Source of the DNA: Clostridia bacterium
GTDB lineage: Bacteria; Acidobacteriota; Terriglobia; Terriglobales; Acidobacteriaceae
NCBI GenBank assembly: GCA_035561135.1
Contig: DATMYA010000051.1
Location: 1 to 64,000, forward strand
Direction: 5' to 3'
DNA: 64,000 nt
Shown here: positions 1-9,576 of the stretch, in pieces
Layout: the number at the start of each line of letters is the position of its first letter
Numbering within the stretch: position 1 is the first letter of the stretch
Notes under the pieces: generated by a model
Told to the model about the DNA's origin: nothing
Databases searched by the model: none
What the model saw: only the letters and a program-made list of their open reading frames with translations
Program-made: the position numbers and the translations under genes

Positions 1-30
1 AAACCGCCGGGCGCAAGGCCCGGCGGCTTT
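1..30 (-). terminator. Rho-independent terminator downstream of pdxS
   Basis: A perfect 9-bp inverted repeat (positions 4-12 and 18-26) encloses the 5-nt loop GCAAG. Read on the minus strand it is a GC-rich hairpin followed by TTT at the window edge. It lies just beyond the pdxS stop codon, so it most likely ends that transcript. The T-run continues outside the window and cannot be judged. Confidence 0.75.
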
Positions 31-50
31 AGCGAAAGTTGTGCGACTCT

Positions 51-986
51 TTACCAACCGCGCGTCTGGAGCATGTCGGCTTCAGCGATGGTGCTGACGG
101 CGAGACCCTTCATGGCGCTGTTGACCTGCTCGCTGACTTCGGCAAGGACCTTGGGATCGTTGTAGTGCGTTGTTGCGAGCACGATGGCCTTGGCGCGGGC
201 TTCGGCTTCGGCGCGTTCGACGGGATTCTTGAGGTCGAGCGCGGAACTGCCGTCCTTCATGAAAATGCCGCTGCCGACGAAGACGGATTCGGCGCCGATC
301 TGCATCATCAGCGACGCGTCTGCCGGAGTCGCAATGCCGCCCGCAGAGAAATTCGGGACAGGCAGTTTGCCAGCCTGGGCGACCATGCGTACGAGTTCAT
401 ACGGTGCCTGATGATTCTTGGCAGCGGCGTAGAGTTCCTGCTCAGACATGACGGTAAGCTGCTTTATCTCCTTGATGATCTGGCGCATGTGCTTGACGGC
501 GTGGATGACGTCGCCGGTTCCGGCTTCGCCCTTGGTACGGATCATGCATGCGCCTTCGGCGATTCGCCGCAGAGCCTCGCCGAGATTCCGCGCGCCGCAG
601 ACAAAGGGAGTCTTGAACGCGTGCTTATCGACGTGATGCTCTTCATCGGCAGGGGTGAGGACTTCGGACTCGTCGATGTAATCGACGCCGAGTTCCTGCA
701 GGATTTGTGCCTCGGCAAAGTGTCCGATGCGGCACTTGGCCATGACGGGAATCGAGACAACCGCCATAATCTCTTTGATCTTTTTGGGGTTCGCCATGCG
801 GGCCACGCCGCCTTCTGTGCGGATCATGGCGGGCACACGCTCAAGCGCCATAACGGCGACGGCACCGGACTTCTCGGCTACTTCGGCTTGGTCGGCACTC
901 ATCACGTCCATGATGACGCCACCCTTCAGCATTTCGGCCAGGCCAATCTTCAGACGCAGACCGCTGTTGCCGTTCTTGTCGGACAT
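51..986 (-). CDS. pdxS: Pyridoxal 5'-phosphate synthase lyase subunit PdxS
   Basis: PdxS makes PLP from ribose 5-phosphate, glyceraldehyde 3-phosphate and ammonia in the DXP-independent vitamin B6 route, using ammonia supplied by the glutaminase PdxT. The protein matches the family from its N-terminus ([14 protein letters not shown]) through the Schiff-base lysine region ([14 protein letters not shown]) and the second lysine/phosphate region ([11 protein letters not shown]). Length is 311 residues against about 294 for typical members. The frame stays open further upstream, but the ATG at 986 is preceded by GAAGGAGA at good spacing, and PdxS homology begins there. pdxT is not visible and may lie beyond the left edge. 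The terminator at 1-30 follows the gene. Confidence 0.95.
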   Translation of the reverse strand: MSDKNGNSGLRLKIGLAEMLKGGVIMDVMSADQAEVAEKSGAVAVMALERVPAMIRTEGGVARMANPKKIKEIMAVVSIPVMAKCRIGHFAEAQILQELGVDYIDESEVLTPADEEHHVDKHAFKTPFVCGARNLGEALRRIAEGACMIRTKGEAGTGDVIHAVKHMRQIIKEIKQLTVMSEQELYAAAKNHQAPYELVRMVAQAGKLPVPNFSAGGIATPADASLMMQIGAESVFVGSGIFMKDGSSALDLKNPVERAEAEARAKAIVLATTHYNDPKVLAEVSEQVNSAMKGLAVSTIAEADMLQTRGW

Positions 987-1247
987 TGGGAATCTCCTTC
1001 GAATCTTGCGGACCTCCGCTGGGCTTCGTGTTTCCGCTGAAAAGCCGAAATGTGCAGGCGTCAGGCGGGAAAAGCCAATTACAGAGCGGATCAATCCTAC
1101 GTGGGACAAACTTATTTTAGCGCGTTGGGGAGAGTTGTGCGAGTGGACCGCTCTTGCAACAAGGCGCAGCGCCAGGAGACAACGGACACCTCTGAACTGT
1201 GTTGCCGCGCGTGGGTTTCGCGGGACGAACAGGCCGCGGTTGGCCAG

Positions 1248-1787
1248 TTAGCGCTTCGTTCGCACCAGCTTGCGGGCAGGTGAGTACGCAGGATTACGGA
1301 CTAATTCGCCGGGCATACGCTTCAAGTACTTCTTGAACATCTTCTCCGGGTTGATTGCGATGAACTTGCCTTTGCTACGGGCAAGCACTTCGCCGTCCTG
1401 ATTCCTGATCTCCGCGACGTTGGTGTGGACTCGTCCTCTCACGCTGCGCTCTCGGCCTTCGACGACGAGCGGTTTTCCAAGCGGAACGGGCTTCACGTAC
1501 TCGATCGACATCTCCCGGGTAAGGGCAACGACGTGCCGGAGCTTATTCACCTTGCCCATGGCTTCGTCGAGAATGGTGGCGATGATGCCTCCATGCGCAT
1601 GTGCTGGCGGGCCGACATAACGTGACGAAAGCTTAAAGCGGCACACGAAGGTTTTGCGTTGCTCGTCGAGAGTGAAATTGAGGTGCATGCCGTCAGGGTT
1701 GTCCGGGCCACAGCCGAAGCAGCGGTTGCGCGGAATTTTGAGGTGCTTGGTGTCATGTCCGTGTGCGGATTTCTTGGAAGTCGGCAT
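1248..1787 (-). CDS. PaaI-type hotdog-fold thioesterase
   Basis: A 179-residue protein of the 4HBT/PaaI acyl-CoA thioesterase superfamily. Residues 65-80 carry the signature HAHGGIIATILDEAMG, where the HGG and the acidic residue of the central helix form the usual active-site region. An N-terminal CFGCGPDNPDGMHL segment is also typical of this group. Members hydrolyse acyl- or aroyl-CoA thioesters in the cytoplasm, but the substrate cannot be told from sequence. The C-terminal 30 residues are basic (ends KLVRTKR). It is upstream of pdxS on the same strand with a 261-bp gap, so co-transcription is possible but unproven. Confidence 0.8.
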   Translation of the reverse strand: MPTSKKSAHGHDTKHLKIPRNRCFGCGPDNPDGMHLNFTLDEQRKTFVCRFKLSSRYVGPPAHAHGGIIATILDEAMGKVNKLRHVVALTREMSIEYVKPVPLGKPLVVEGRERSVRGRVHTNVAEIRNQDGEVLARSKGKFIAINPEKMFKKYLKRMPGELVRNPAYSPARKLVRTKR

Positions 1788-2012
1788 GGTTGGTTCCGGT
1801 TAAGTTCAGAGATGCAGGATGGTAGTTTCAAGTTTCAACTTCTGACCATCGCTGGTATCAGCGCGGGGCTGGCCAAGAGATACTTCGCCTCGGGTTCACG
1901 TCCCTCTCGGGGAAGACCATTGACGAGCGCGCTTCCCCATTCCCTTGCTGCCCGTTCAAAGTGTATAAGTAGCTACCAAATTTAAGCATCCCATCTTGCG
2001 AGGAGAACCCTG

Positions 2013-5000
2013 GTGTCCTCACTACGGGCGGTTTTGTGCACGGCTCTGATCTCCCTCCTTCTTATTCCATCCACATCAATGGCTCAGAAGAAAACGACAC
2101 CGGCGCAGGCTCAGAAACAGGTTGAGCAGCAGAAGTCGGAGACGACGGCACCTGCACCGGGTAACGTCCGGCAGCCTGCTGCTACAGACAAACCGGAAGC
2201 GCGCAAGACGGCCAAAAAGGATAAAACCACAGCCGCGAAAGACGCCACGAAGACGGACGACGCAAACAAGGAAGAAGAGTCGAATGCCAAGGACCCGATG
2301 TCGAGCAAGACATTCAGCGGGTTGAAGTGGCGCTCGATCGGTCCGGCGACGACCTCGGGCCGCGTGCTCGACTTCGCGGTGAACCCTAAGAATCGCGCCC
2401 AGTACTACGTCGCGACGCAGGGCGGTCTCTTCAAAACGCTTAATTCCGGTACGACGTGGATTTCGCTGTTCGATGGCGAGGGCTCGTATTCGATTGGTTG
2501 CGTGACGCTGGACCCGAACGACTCGAACGTGGTTTGGGTCGGCACGGGAGAGCGCAACTCGCAGCGTTCGGTGAGCTATGGCGATGGCGTTTACCGGTCC
2601 GATGATGGCGGCAAGAGCTGGAAAAACGTCGGACTGAAGAAGTCCGAGCACATCGGGAAAATCGTCGTCGATCCACGAAACTCGAACGTGGTGTTCGTGG
2701 CCGCGCAGGGGCCGCTGTGGTCGGCCGGTGGAGATCGTGGTCTGTACAAGACAGCCGATGCCGGCAAAACCTGGAAGCAGGTTCTCAAGATCAGCGAGAA
2801 CACGGGCGTGACGGATGTCGCGTACGACTTCAACAATCCGGACATCATGTATGCGGCCAGCTACCAGCGCCGGCGACATGTGTTCACGATGATCAACGGC
2901 GGCCCGGAGTCGGCGATTTACAAGTCAACAGATGGCGGCGAGACGTGGGCCAAGCTGAAGAACGGCCTTCCGACGGATGAGATGGGAAAGATCGGCCTGG
3001 CGGTTTCGTCGGCGGATTCGAATATCGTTTACGCCTATATTGAAGCGGCGAACGGCAAGGGCGGTTTCTTCCGCTCCATCGACAAGGGCGCGAGTTGGGA
3101 AAAGCGCAATCCGTTCGACGCGACGGCGCAGTACTACGCATATATCTGGGCCGACCCGAAGAACCCCGACAAGCTTTACTACCCGAATTTCCACGTAATG
3201 ATGTCGAGCGATGGCGGCAAAACGCTGGTACCCCTCCCATCGAAGACACGCCACGTCGATAACCACGCGATCTGGATCGATCCGAAAGACACGAATTACA
3301 TGCTGGTAGGCGGCGACGGTGGCGTGTACGAAACCTTCGACGGCGGCCAGAACTGGGCATACAAATCGAATCTACCAGTCACGCAGTTTTACGACGTGAC
3401 GGTGGACAACTCGCAGCCGTTCTATTTCGTTTATGGCGGCACGCAGGATAATTACTCGCTCGGTGGGCCGTCGCGCACACGTAATGCCAGCGGTATCGTC
3501 AATTCAGATTGGTTCGTCACGCAGGGTGGCGATGGATTCCGATCACAGGTCGATCCTGTCGATCCGAACATCGTTTATGCGGAGGCGCAATACGGTGCGC
3601 TGGTGCGCTTCGATCGCCGCACGGGCGAAGGCGTTGGCATTCAGCCGGTCGAAGGCAAAGGCGAGGAACCGCTGCGCTGGAACTGGGATTCGCCGATCCT
3701 GATCAGCCCGCATCAGCACACGCGCTTGTACTTCGCGGCAAATAAGCTTTTCCGCTCGGACGATCGCGGAGATTCGTGGAAGGCCATCAGTCCTGACCTT
3801 TCACGCCAGATCGATCGCAACAAGCTCCCGGTCATGGGCAAGGTGTGGGGGGCGGACGCCGTCGCGAAGAATGCTTCAACCTCCTTCTACGGGAACATCG
3901 TCGCCCTGACGGAGTCTCCGAAGAGAGAAGGCCTGCTGTACGTGGGCACCGACGACGGCTTGATCCACGTGACGGAAGATGCTGGCGCGCACTGGGCGAA
4001 GTACGAGAAGTTCCCCGGCGTTCCAGAGATGACGTACGTGAGCCGCCTCGCCGGTTCGCATCACGATGTGGGTACGGTTTACGCGTCGTTCGAGAATCAC
4101 AAGAATGGCGACTTCAAGCCTTATCTGTTGAAATCCACGGACAACGGCAAAACGTGGACCTCGATTGCAGGAAATTTACCGGAGAACGGTCCGGTGCTGG
4201 CGTTTGCAGAAGACACGGTGAACCCGAACCTGTTGTTTGCGGGCACGGAATACGGTGCGTTCTTTACGAATGACGGCGGCAAGAAGTGGATTCAACTCAA
4301 GGGGGGACTGCCGACGATTGCGGTGCGCGACATCGTCGTGCATCCGCGCGAAGGCGACCTGGTGATCGCGACCTTCGGTCGCGGCTTCTACGTGATGGAC
4401 GATATCACGCTGCTGCGCCAGGTAAAGGCCGAAACACTGCAACAGAACGTTGCGATGTTCCCGGTCAAGGACACCATGATGTTCATGGAAGCGTTCCCCA
4501 TTGGCGGACGCGGCAAGGGATACCAGGGCGACAACTTCTTCACCGCGGAAAATCCTCCGTATGGCGCGACCTTCACGTATTACTTGAAGGACAAGCTGAA
4601 GTCGAAGAAGGACAAGCGTCAGGAATCGGAAAAGGAAGCAGCGAAAAAGAATGAGGCTGTAACGTATCCGACCAACGATGAGCTACGTGCGGAGGCGGAA
4701 GAAGAAGCTCCGTACATGTTCTTTACCGTGCTGGACGCGCAAGGCAAGCCGATCCGCAGACTTTCCGCGCCAGGCAAGGACGGCATCAATCGCGTAGCGT
4801 GGGACTTCCGCTATCCCAATCCGGCGCTGCGCCCTGAAGTTGCACTGTCAGAAGGCGATGAGGACTGGCCATCGGATCGTTCCATTGGTCCGCTGGTGCT
4901 GCCGGGCAAGTACGCTGTAACACTCTCACAGAAGGTGGACGGCGTGGTGACGGACCTGACGCAGCCGGTCTGGTTCAACGTCTACGCCGAGGGCACTTCG

Positions 5001-5492
5001 ACCATGAAGCTGGAAGACCGACTGGCGCTGAACGAGTTTCAGCAGAAGGTCTCACGACTCCATCGGGCAGTGAACGGTGCAGGCAAAACGGTGGACGACG
5101 TGCGTTCGCGCGTGAAGCAGATTAAACGCGCATTGAACGAAGTTCCTTGGGCCGACCGCGGACTTTCCCAGCGTGCCGACAAGATTGAAGCGCAACTGAA
5201 CCTCATTCAACGCAAGCTTCGGGGCGATAACGCGCTTCGTGCGCGGAACGAAAATGTCGCAACGTCAATCCAGGAACGCGTGGGTGGCGTGATGGGAGAC
5301 ACTCGCATGATTATCCAGCGACCCACCGGCACGCATATGCAGAGCTATGCAGTAGCTGCTCAGGAGTTTAAGGAGCAACTGGCCGCTTTGCGCACGCTGG
5401 TCGATGGCGAATTAACACCGCTGGAGAAGGACATGGAAACGGCTGGAGCGCCCTGGACGCCCGGTCGCATTCCGACCTGGCAGGAAGAATAA
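2013..5492 (+). CDS. Large secreted VPS10/BNR-repeat beta-propeller protein (glycosyl hydrolase-like)
   Basis: A 1159-residue exported protein. Translation starts at GTG with AGGAGA just upstream. Residues 1-25 form a signal peptide ending in SMA-Q. A Lys/Ala/Thr-rich spacer (about 26-95) leads into repeated Asp-box motifs of the S-x-D-x-G-x-T-W type (SDDGGKSW, TADAGKTW, STDGGETW, SDDRGDSW, STDNGKTW, TNDGGKKW), consistent with one or two sortilin-like beta-propellers spanning about 100-830. The last 300 residues are Lys/Glu-rich and helical. Such proteins are common in acidobacteria and Bacteroidetes and are often labelled glycosyl hydrolase, but I see no catalytic signature. A surface or periplasmic binding role is equally possible. 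A hairpin terminator follows at 5532. Confidence 0.8.
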   Translation: MSSLRAVLCTALISLLLIPSTSMAQKKTTPAQAQKQVEQQKSETTAPAPGNVRQPAATDKPEARKTAKKDKTTAAKDATKTDDANKEEESNAKDPMSSKTFSGLKWRSIGPATTSGRVLDFAVNPKNRAQYYVATQGGLFKTLNSGTTWISLFDGEGSYSIGCVTLDPNDSNVVWVGTGERNSQRSVSYGDGVYRSDDGGKSWKNVGLKKSEHIGKIVVDPRNSNVVFVAAQGPLWSAGGDRGLYKTADAGKTWKQVLKISENTGVTDVAYDFNNPDIMYAASYQRRRHVFTMINGGPESAIYKSTDGGETWAKLKNGLPTDEMGKIGLAVSSADSNIVYAYIEAANGKGGFFRSIDKGASWEKRNPFDATAQYYAYIWADPKNPDKLYYPNFHVMMSSDGGKTLVPLPSKTRHVDNHAIWIDPKDTNYMLVGGDGGVYETFDGGQNWAYKSNLPVTQFYDVTVDNSQPFYFVYGGTQDNYSLGGPSRTRNASGIVNSDWFVTQGGDGFRSQVDPVDPNIVYAEAQYGALVRFDRRTGEGVGIQPVEGKGEEPLRWNWDSPILISPHQHTRLYFAANKLFRSDDRGDSWKAISPDLSRQIDRNKLPVMGKVWGADAVAKNASTSFYGNIVALTESPKREGLLYVGTDDGLIHVTEDAGAHWAKYEKFPGVPEMTYVSRLAGSHHDVGTVYASFENHKNGDFKPYLLKSTDNGKTWTSIAGNLPENGPVLAFAEDTVNPNLLFAGTEYGAFFTNDGGKKWIQLKGGLPTIAVRDIVVHPREGDLVIATFGRGFYVMDDITLLRQVKAETLQQNVAMFPVKDTMMFMEAFPIGGRGKGYQGDNFFTAENPPYGATFTYYLKDKLKSKKDKRQESEKEAAKKNEAVTYPTNDELRAEAEEEAPYMFFTVLDAQGKPIRRLSAPGKDGINRVAWDFRYPNPALRPEVALSEGDEDWPSDRSIGPLVLPGKYAVTLSQKVDGVVTDLTQPVWFNVYAEGTSTMKLEDRLALNEFQQKVSRLHRAVNGAGKTVDDVRSRVKQIKRALNEVPWADRGLSQRADKIEAQLNLIQRKLRGDNALRARNENVATSIQERVGGVMGDTRMIIQRPTGTHMQSYAVAAQEFKEQLAALRTLVDGELTPLEKDMETAGAPWTPGRIPTWQEE

Positions 5493-5531
5493 AGGGTGCG
5501 CCGGCTTCCCTGCCGGAGTGCTTGAAGGTTG

Positions 5532-5560
5532 GGCCGGTGACTCGTTCACCGGCCTTTCCC
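5532..5560 (+). terminator. Rho-independent terminator after the BNR-repeat gene
   Basis: A perfect 9-bp stem (GGCCGGTGA 5532-5540, TCACCGGCC 5546-5554) with loop CTCGT is followed by TTTCCCTT. It sits 40 bp after the stop codon at 5492. The U-tract is short but the stem is strong. Confidence 0.75.
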
Positions 5561-5728
5561 TTGCCGAGTGCCGCTGCATTATCCTCTTGATTTTCTTGGG
5601 CATCTCCATGGGACAGTCGCCATCCTAACCATCACGGAGTGCAAGGTTAGGCAGCACTTTTTGTTCCCAAAGGCGACCATTCGCCATCTATTGAAATGGC
5701 AGGTCAAACCCTACCCAGGACATCGCAA

Positions 5729-6487
5729 ATGGCGACACTCCCTCCACCCTTCAGAACCAAGCAGCCCCCGACATCTGCCGGTGGCGGCGGGCGTGGTCCC
5801 GTACCGCGCGAGCCAAGGGGCGGCGGAGGCGGTGGGCGCGGCGATGGAGATAACTTCCAGAGTCACGGCGAGCGTTTACGCAGGTATCGGCTCGGACTAT
5901 TCTTCATGCTGGTATCGGTCACGATGTTGTTCGTGTCGTTCACCACGCTGTACATAGCACGGAGAACGGCAGGACGCTTTGATCCCATGTCAGGGGATTT
6001 TCAGACGGATTGGGTTCCGGTCACACTGCCGATAGGCTTGCTGCTCATCAACTCGGCCGTGCTGTTACTCAGCAGCTTCACGGTCGAAAAAGCCCGCAGA
6101 GCTGCTGCGATCGAAGCTGCCGTGGTTCCGGCAAGCCACATTCCCGGGATCGCGCCAATCCATGAAAGTTCTGGCCGCTGGGTGCAGGCGACAGCCTTGC
6201 TGGGCTTGGCTTTTCTGGCGGGCCAAACGATGGCCTGGCGGCAGTTGAACGTGCAAGGGATATTCCTCGATACAGGCCCAGCAAGTTCCTTCGTATTCCT
6301 GCTGACTGGTGCGCACGCTGTTCACCTCGGGGGCGGCATACTTGCACTGATCTGGGCCGCGGCCAGCAACTTCTTGCACAAGTCGCTGGACTCCCGGCGC
6401 GTCACCCTTGACGTGACAGCTATCTACTGGCATTTCCTCGGCGCTCTTTGGATCTACATTTTCGCGCTGCTGTGGTTCGTCCACTGA
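5729..6487 (+). CDS. Cytochrome c oxidase subunit III family protein (orphan)
   Basis: A membrane protein of about 252 residues resembling heme-copper oxidase subunit III (CoxC/CyoC). A Pro/Gly-rich cytoplasmic leader of about 45 residues precedes five hydrophobic segments. The C-terminal motifs GAHAVHLGGGILALIW and DVTAIYWHFLGALWIYIFALLW are characteristic of the family. Subunit III stabilises the oxidase complex rather than carrying redox centres. I prefer the ATG at 5729, which has AGGA 8 nt upstream, over the in-frame ATG at 5696, which has no Shine-Dalgarno. No subunit I, II or assembly gene is adjacent, so its partner oxidase must be encoded elsewhere. Confidence 0.82.
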   Translation: MATLPPPFRTKQPPTSAGGGGRGPVPREPRGGGGGGRGDGDNFQSHGERLRRYRLGLFFMLVSVTMLFVSFTTLYIARRTAGRFDPMSGDFQTDWVPVTLPIGLLLINSAVLLLSSFTVEKARRAAAIEAAVVPASHIPGIAPIHESSGRWVQATALLGLAFLAGQTMAWRQLNVQGIFLDTGPASSFVFLLTGAHAVHLGGGILALIWAAASNFLHKSLDSRRVTLDVTAIYWHFLGALWIYIFALLWFVH

Positions 6488-6532
6488 GCTCTTGCTCAAA
6501 ATCCCCCACCCTGCAGGCAGTTTCTCGCTCCA

Positions 6533-6561
6533 TTGAGCGGGTACTCGCCGGGATTTATAAT
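6533..6561 (+). promoter_or_regulatory. Sigma-70-type promoter upstream of uvrA
   Basis: A -35 TTGAGC (6533-6538) and a perfect -10 TATAAT (6556-6561) are separated by exactly 17 nt, about 75 nt upstream of the uvrA start. This is the best vegetative promoter match in the window and probably drives the uvrA-TPR operon. No LexA-like palindrome was recognised next to it. Confidence 0.75.
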
Positions 6562-6642
6562 AAAAAGATTCAGGAGCCCTCGGGAAAGCCCTAGTAGGCG
6601 CGGTGATCGCGTCCACGGCCGGGGACTCTGCCTTCGGAGCCA

Positions 6643-9576
6643 ATGTCTTCAGACCCAATGTCAACGGAAGCAATCGTCGTACGGGGCGCTCGCGTCCACA
6701 ATCTGAAGAACGTCGACTTCGAGATTTCGCACAACACTTTAACGGTGGTGACGGGAGTCTCAGGCTCGGGGAAATCTTCGCTTGCATTTGACACAATCTA
6801 CGCGGAAGGACAGCGCCGGTATGTCGAGTCGCTGTCGGCTTACGCACGGCAGTTCCTGGAGCGAATCGAGAAGCCGGACGTTGACTTGATAGACGGAATA
6901 GCACCGGCAGTCGCGATTCGGCAGAAGAACCAGACACGCAACCCGCGTTCGACGGTGGCCACGGCGACAGAAATCTACGATTACCTGCGCCTGCTGTTTG
7001 CGCGTGTTGGCCGGACCTACTGCCAGCAATGCGGCGCAGAGGTGAAGAAAGACACGGTCGATGAGGTTGCCGACCGGATTATCGCGCTTGGCGAAGGAAC
7101 GCGTCTGAATGTGACTTTCCCTTTGCTGCCGCCAAATGCACCTGCCGAACCTGAGAACAAGCCGAAAGGTCGCACGAAGAAGAAAGTCGCATCTGCGCCG
7201 GGTGCTTCCGAGTTGCTGAAAGAGCGCCTGTTCGAGTTACGGAAAAGAGGCTTCAACCGGCTCTACCAGAACGGGCAGGTGTACGAATTTTCAACGCCCG
7301 AGTCTCTGCTGGACGTAGATTTCACCCAGCCCGTTTACCTTTTACTGGACCGAATCGCGGTTTCGGCTGACGTACGCTCGCGCATCGTGGATGCGGTGGA
7401 GAGCGGATATCGGGAAGCAGGCGAGGTGCTGTTTGAAACCGCGCCTCGTGACGGAGCGGAACCAGAACGCCTGCGATTTGCCCAACGCTTCGAGTGCAAG
7501 CAGTGTAGCCTGCGATACGAAGAACCTGAGCCACGCCTGTTCTCATTCAATAATCCCTATGGCGCGTGTCCCAGGTGCCAGGGCTTCGGCAACACTATCG
7601 ACTTCGACCTGAATCTCGTAATCCCCGACGCCACAAAGACCTTGGGCGACGGCGCAATCGAGCCGTGGACGAAACCGAAATACCGCCCGCTGTTGACGGA
7701 CTTAAAGCGTTACGCGAAGTCTGCCGGGATTCCGCTGGACGTACCCTGGGCGGAGCTTGAGCCCGAGCAGCGACGGGTTGTGATCGAAGGCGACGGCAAG
7801 TATCACGGCATTCGCGGCTTCTTCGCATACCTCGAGCGCAAGAAGTACAAGCTGCATGTACGTGTGTTCCTGAGCAGATATCGCGGATACTCGCTTTGCT
7901 TGACGTGCTCGGGAACTCGCCTGCGCACCGAGGCACGGCAAGTCAAAGTGTCGGGCAAGGACATCTGCCAGGTCTGCTCGATGACGGTGGAAGAGGCGAC
8001 GAACTTCTTCGCGACGCTGGAACTGTCGCGGCAGGAGGCGGACATCGCGGGGAGGCTGCTGGAAGAGATTCGGGAGCGCCTTCGTTTTTTGTACGACGTC
8101 GGGCTGGAGTATCTGACGCTGGACCGCTTGGCTTCAACGCTTTCAGGCGGCGAGGCGCAACGCATTCAACTCGCGACCTCGCTCGGCTCGCAGCTCGTGG
8201 GCACGCTGTATGTGCTCGACGAGCCCTCAATCGGACTGCACAGCCGAGATACGCAGAGGCTGATACGCATCCTGCACAACCTGCGCGACCTGGGGAACAC
8301 GATCCTCGTGGTTGAGCACGATCCGGAGATCATGAGATCTGCGGATCGCATTCTCGACTTGGGGCCGGGCGCAGGCGAGAACGGCGGCAAGTTGATCGCT
8401 GCGGGGACTTATGAGGAGATTCTGCGCTCGCCGGCTTCCCTGACTGGGCGCTACCTGAATAACGACCTGCATATTCAAATCCCGCAGACACGGCGCAAGC
8501 CAGGACGAGAGCAGATCAAGCTGATAGGAGCGCGTGGGCACAATCTCAAGGGCATCGATGTAAGCATCCCGCTGGGGATGATCGTCGCAATAACCGGAGT
8601 CTCGGGCTCGGGGAAATCGACGCTGGTCCACGATGTCCTGTATCAGAGCCTGGCGGCGCGGAAGCGGCAAACGACAGGCGTTGTACCCGAGGGGGCGGTC
8701 GCTAGCATGGAAGGCGACCAGTACATCGACGACGTGGTGCTGGTTGATCAGTCGCCGATCGGCCGGACGCCGCGTTCCAACCCGGTCACGTACATAAAGG
8801 CCTTCGACGCGATTCGCGAGTTATTCGCTTCCCTTCCCGAAGCCCACAAGCACGGATACTCCGCAGGGCATTTCTCGTTCAACATCTCAGGCGGACGCTG
8901 CGAAACTTGCCAAGGCGATGGCACGGTCACGGTGGAGATGCAGTTCCTGGCGGACGTGGAACTCGTCTGCGAAGAGTGCAAAGGCACTCGGTACAAGTCA
9001 GAGATTCTGGGAGTTCACTATCGCGGCAAGAACATCCATGATGTGCTGAACCTGACGGTGAAGGAGGCGCTGCACTTCTTCGCCGGTGTGCCAAAGATCG
9101 TGGACAAGTTAAAGGTGCTGGAAGAGGTTGGCCTTGGGTACCTGCGCCTGGGACAATCAGCGACCTCGTTGAGTGGCGGTGAGGCACAGCGCATGAAGCT
9201 GGCGGCGCATCTGCAGCCACGCCCGCGCGACGTGGGCCGGCGGAATGGCGATGAGCAGCGCCGCCGCAAGCCGCGAATGTTGTACATATTTGACGAGCCG
9301 ACTACGGGTTTACACTTTGACGACGTAAGTAAGCTGCTGGCGGCTTTTCGGCGACTGATCGAGGCAGGAGGTTCCATCATTGTCATTGAGCATAACGTGG
9401 ACGTGATCAAGGTGGCGGATTGGGTTATCGACTTGGGACCGGAAGGCGGCGCACGCGGCGGCAACGTAGTTGCGGCAGGTACGCCGGAAAGCGTGGCGCG
9501 CAATGTTACTTCTTACACCGGACAGTGGCTGGCGCGCATCTTACCTGAAAATGGGAACTCACACTCTGATGCGTAG
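6643..9576 (+). CDS. uvrA: Excinuclease ABC subunit A (UvrA)
   Basis: UvrA is the damage-recognition ATPase of nucleotide excision repair and loads UvrB at lesions. The 977-residue protein has two ABC modules: Walker A GVSGSGKS at residues 38-45 and again near 651, plus two LSGGEAQR signatures, each followed by a DEPS/DEPT-x-GLH Walker B. Zinc-finger cysteines are present in each half ([16 protein letters not shown] paired with CEECKG). About 17 extra basic residues lie between the second signature and its Walker B (around 858-875), where the spacing is usually shorter. The start is ATG with GGAG only 3 nt away; the ATG at 6658 is an alternative. The stop overlaps the next gene by 8 nt. Confidence 0.95.
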   Translation: MSSDPMSTEAIVVRGARVHNLKNVDFEISHNTLTVVTGVSGSGKSSLAFDTIYAEGQRRYVESLSAYARQFLERIEKPDVDLIDGIAPAVAIRQKNQTRNPRSTVATATEIYDYLRLLFARVGRTYCQQCGAEVKKDTVDEVADRIIALGEGTRLNVTFPLLPPNAPAEPENKPKGRTKKKVASAPGASELLKERLFELRKRGFNRLYQNGQVYEFSTPESLLDVDFTQPVYLLLDRIAVSADVRSRIVDAVESGYREAGEVLFETAPRDGAEPERLRFAQRFECKQCSLRYEEPEPRLFSFNNPYGACPRCQGFGNTIDFDLNLVIPDATKTLGDGAIEPWTKPKYRPLLTDLKRYAKSAGIPLDVPWAELEPEQRRVVIEGDGKYHGIRGFFAYLERKKYKLHVRVFLSRYRGYSLCLTCSGTRLRTEARQVKVSGKDICQVCSMTVEEATNFFATLELSRQEADIAGRLLEEIRERLRFLYDVGLEYLTLDRLASTLSGGEAQRIQLATSLGSQLVGTLYVLDEPSIGLHSRDTQRLIRILHNLRDLGNTILVVEHDPEIMRSADRILDLGPGAGENGGKLIAAGTYEEILRSPASLTGRYLNNDLHIQIPQTRRKPGREQIKLIGARGHNLKGIDVSIPLGMIVAITGVSGSGKSTLVHDVLYQSLAARKRQTTGVVPEGAVASMEGDQYIDDVVLVDQSPIGRTPRSNPVTYIKAFDAIRELFASLPEAHKHGYSAGHFSFNISGGRCETCQGDGTVTVEMQFLADVELVCEECKGTRYKSEILGVHYRGKNIHDVLNLTVKEALHFFAGVPKIVDKLKVLEEVGLGYLRLGQSATSLSGGEAQRMKLAAHLQPRPRDVGRRNGDEQRRRKPRMLYIFDEPTTGLHFDDVSKLLAAFRRLIEAGGSIIVIEHNVDVIKVADWVIDLGPEGGARGGNVVAAGTPESVARNVTSYTGQWLARILPENGNSHSDA

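Noticed and set aside
2076-2879. A 267-codon minus-strand frame inside the BNR-repeat gene
   Set aside because: Arg/Leu-rich shadow translation typical of high-GC antisense frames; the plus-strand gene has a signal peptide and repeated domains.
6065-6937. A 290-codon minus-strand frame spanning the CoxIII-like gene, the uvrA promoter and the uvrA start
   Set aside because: It overlaps two well-supported genes and a good promoter; the translation has no domain pattern.
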